Assembly (NCBI GenBank): GCA_002309395.1
Contig: DBWU01000009.1
Span: 1 to 7,503, forward strand
Source: Oscillospiraceae bacterium UBA1230
Lineage (GTDB): Bacteria; Bacillota; Clostridia; Oscillospirales; Oscillospiraceae
Reading direction: 5' to 3'
Length of the DNA: 7,503 nt
Below, piece after piece: positions 6,714-7,503 of the stretch. Below the pieces are notes generated by a model. It was not told the DNA's origin, made no database searches, and saw nothing but the letters and a program-made list of their open reading frames with translations. Numbering within the stretch: the stretch's first letter is position 1; every line of letters begins with the position of its first letter. Position numbers and translations under genes: made by a program.

Positions 6714-6739
6714 CGAAAAAAACGAAAGGCGGACGAAAA

Positions 6740-7503
6740 ATGGGAATCGTGGTACTGGGCGCGGTGTTCGTGGACATAAAAGGCTATCCGCTGGATCTGT
6801 ATATCCCCGGCGGCCGCAACGCCGGCAGAGTGGAGCAGGTACACGGCGGCGTGGGACGCAACATCGCCGAGGATATCGCCAACGTGGAACTGAGACCGAC
6901 CTTCGTGTCGCTGGTGGACAATACCGGCGCCGGGAGGGACGTGCTGGATCAACTGCGGCGCCATAAGGTGAACGTGGACTACGTGGGCGTTACCCCCGAC
7001 GGCATGGGGACGTGGCTCGCCGTTTTCAATAACGACGGCGATGTGGCGGCAGCCATCTCCAAGCGCCCGGATCTGCGTCCCGTGCTGGATATTCTGGAGC
7101 GGCGCGGCGAGGAGATCTTCGCCGCGGCGGACAGCGTGATCCTGGAGATCGACATGGAACGGGAGATCGTCAAAAAAGTTTTCGCGCTGGCGGAACGGTT
7201 CGGTAAGGAGGTCTACGCGGTGGTGTCCAATATGAGCATCGCCGTGGAGCGAAGGGATTTCCTTCGCCGCACCGCCTGCTTCGTGTGCAATCTGCAAGAG
7301 GCGGGGATCCTGTTTTCCGAGGATTACGGCGGCATGACCGCCGCGCAGATGGCGGAGCTTCTGCCGGAACGGGTGAAAAACGCCCGGATACGCCGCATGG
7401 TGGTGACTATGGGCGGCGAGGGCGCGGTATACGCCGACGATACGGGCCGCGCCGGCGTCGTGTCGGCACAGCGAGTGGACGTGAAGGATACCACCGGCGC
7501 CGG
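6740..7503 (+). CDS. PfkB-family carbohydrate/nucleoside kinase, pseudouridine kinase-like (C-terminus cut by window)
   Basis: The frame runs from ATG 6740, preceded by AAAGGCGG (6725-6732), to the edge: 254 codons plus two bases. PfkB kinases transfer phosphate from ATP to a sugar or nucleoside in the cytoplasm. Family marks are Asp12 in FVDIKG, signature 1 GGVGRNIAEDI (36-46), CNLQEAG with Asn184 and Glu187, and VVTMGGEGAVY (221-231). Signature 2 begins DTTGA at 250-254. The window ends just before the catalytic Asp expected after GAG. The GGVGRNIA form and the DNTG...LRRHKVNVDYVGV segment resemble E. coli PsuK, so a pseudouridine-type substrate is possible. Ribokinase, fructokinase or adenosine kinase activity cannot be excluded. 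It is divergent from the ABC importer, 152 bases away, so the two may share control. About 50 residues are probably missing. Confidence 0.85.
   Translation, partial: MGIVVLGAVFVDIKGYPLDLYIPGGRNAGRVEQVHGGVGRNIAEDIANVELRPTFVSLVDNTGAGRDVLDQLRRHKVNVDYVGVTPDGMGTWLAVFNNDGDVAAAISKRPDLRPVLDILERRGEEIFAAADSVILEIDMEREIVKKVFALAERFGKEVYAVVSNMSIAVERRDFLRRTACFVCNLQEAGILFSEDYGGMTAAQMAELLPERVKNARIRRMVVTMGGEGAVYADDTGRAGVVSAQRVDVKDTTGA

Larger units (their letters stand above)
6588..6739. other. Divergent intergenic region between ABC operon and kinase
   Basis: These 152 bases hold the plus-strand kinase promoter, a palindrome next to its -35 and a leader hairpin for the ABC operon. The ABC operon's own promoter is not clear. 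A minus-strand TATAAG (6641-6636) has no fitting -35, which hints at an activator or a weak promoter. Confidence 0.7.

Noticed and set aside
6588..6739. A TPP riboswitch ahead of the ABC operon, considered because the transporter resembles ThiXYZ.
   Set aside because: The conserved CTGAGA and ACCT/GAACCTGAT-type segments are absent on both strands, and the leader is too short for the full fold. This lowers, but does not exclude, a thiamine role.
6584..7297. A 237-codon minus-strand frame opposite the kinase.
   Set aside because: The kinase on the plus strand has clear PfkB motifs, a promoter and a ribosome binding site. The opposing frame has none of these and runs through the divergent promoter region.

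Overview
The window looks like GC-rich (roughly 60% by eye) DNA from a Gram-positive, gut- or rumen-type clostridium, most likely Oscillospiraceae or a relative. The basis is a type I dockerin preceded by the spacer module common in that group, a cohesin-like domain on a membrane protein, InlB-type repeats, a lipobox binding protein and strong AAGGAGG-type ribosome binding sites. This placement is inference, as no rRNA or marker gene is present. No mobile element, tRNA, rRNA or CRISPR array was seen.

Layout. (1) Minus strand, 3767 to 1: a two-gene unit behind a good sigma-A-type promoter (3813-3841). The first gene encodes an 802-residue secreted protein with an N-terminal lysozyme-like domain, a ricin-like trefoil, two InlB-like repeats and a C-terminal type I dockerin. 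Nineteen bases later comes a gene cut by the window edge. It encodes a surface protein with a signal peptide, a cohesin-like domain, two cadherin-like beta-sandwich domains, one transmembrane helix and an acidic cytoplasmic tail. (2) 3768-3977: an intergenic stretch with that promoter, an inverted repeat flanking it, a small palindrome and a strong terminator. (3) Minus strand, 6587 to 3978: a tightly overlapped ABC uptake operon of the SsuABC/ThiXYZ class, in the order ATPase, permease, lipoprotein. (4) 6588-6739: a divergent intergenic region with a plus-strand promoter and two small hairpins or palindromes. (5) Plus strand, 6740 to the edge: a PfkB-family kinase resembling pseudouridine kinases, truncated within its C-terminal signature.

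Working together. The dockerin protein and the cohesin protein are encoded side by side. The simplest reading is a two-part surface display system: the membrane cohesin holds the secreted lysozyme-like protein at the cell envelope. This would be a non-cellulosomal use of cohesin-dockerin pairing. The ABC importer probably brings in a small sulfonate-, pyrimidine- or nucleoside-like compound. The divergent kinase may phosphorylate that compound or a product of it, but the sequence does not prove the link.
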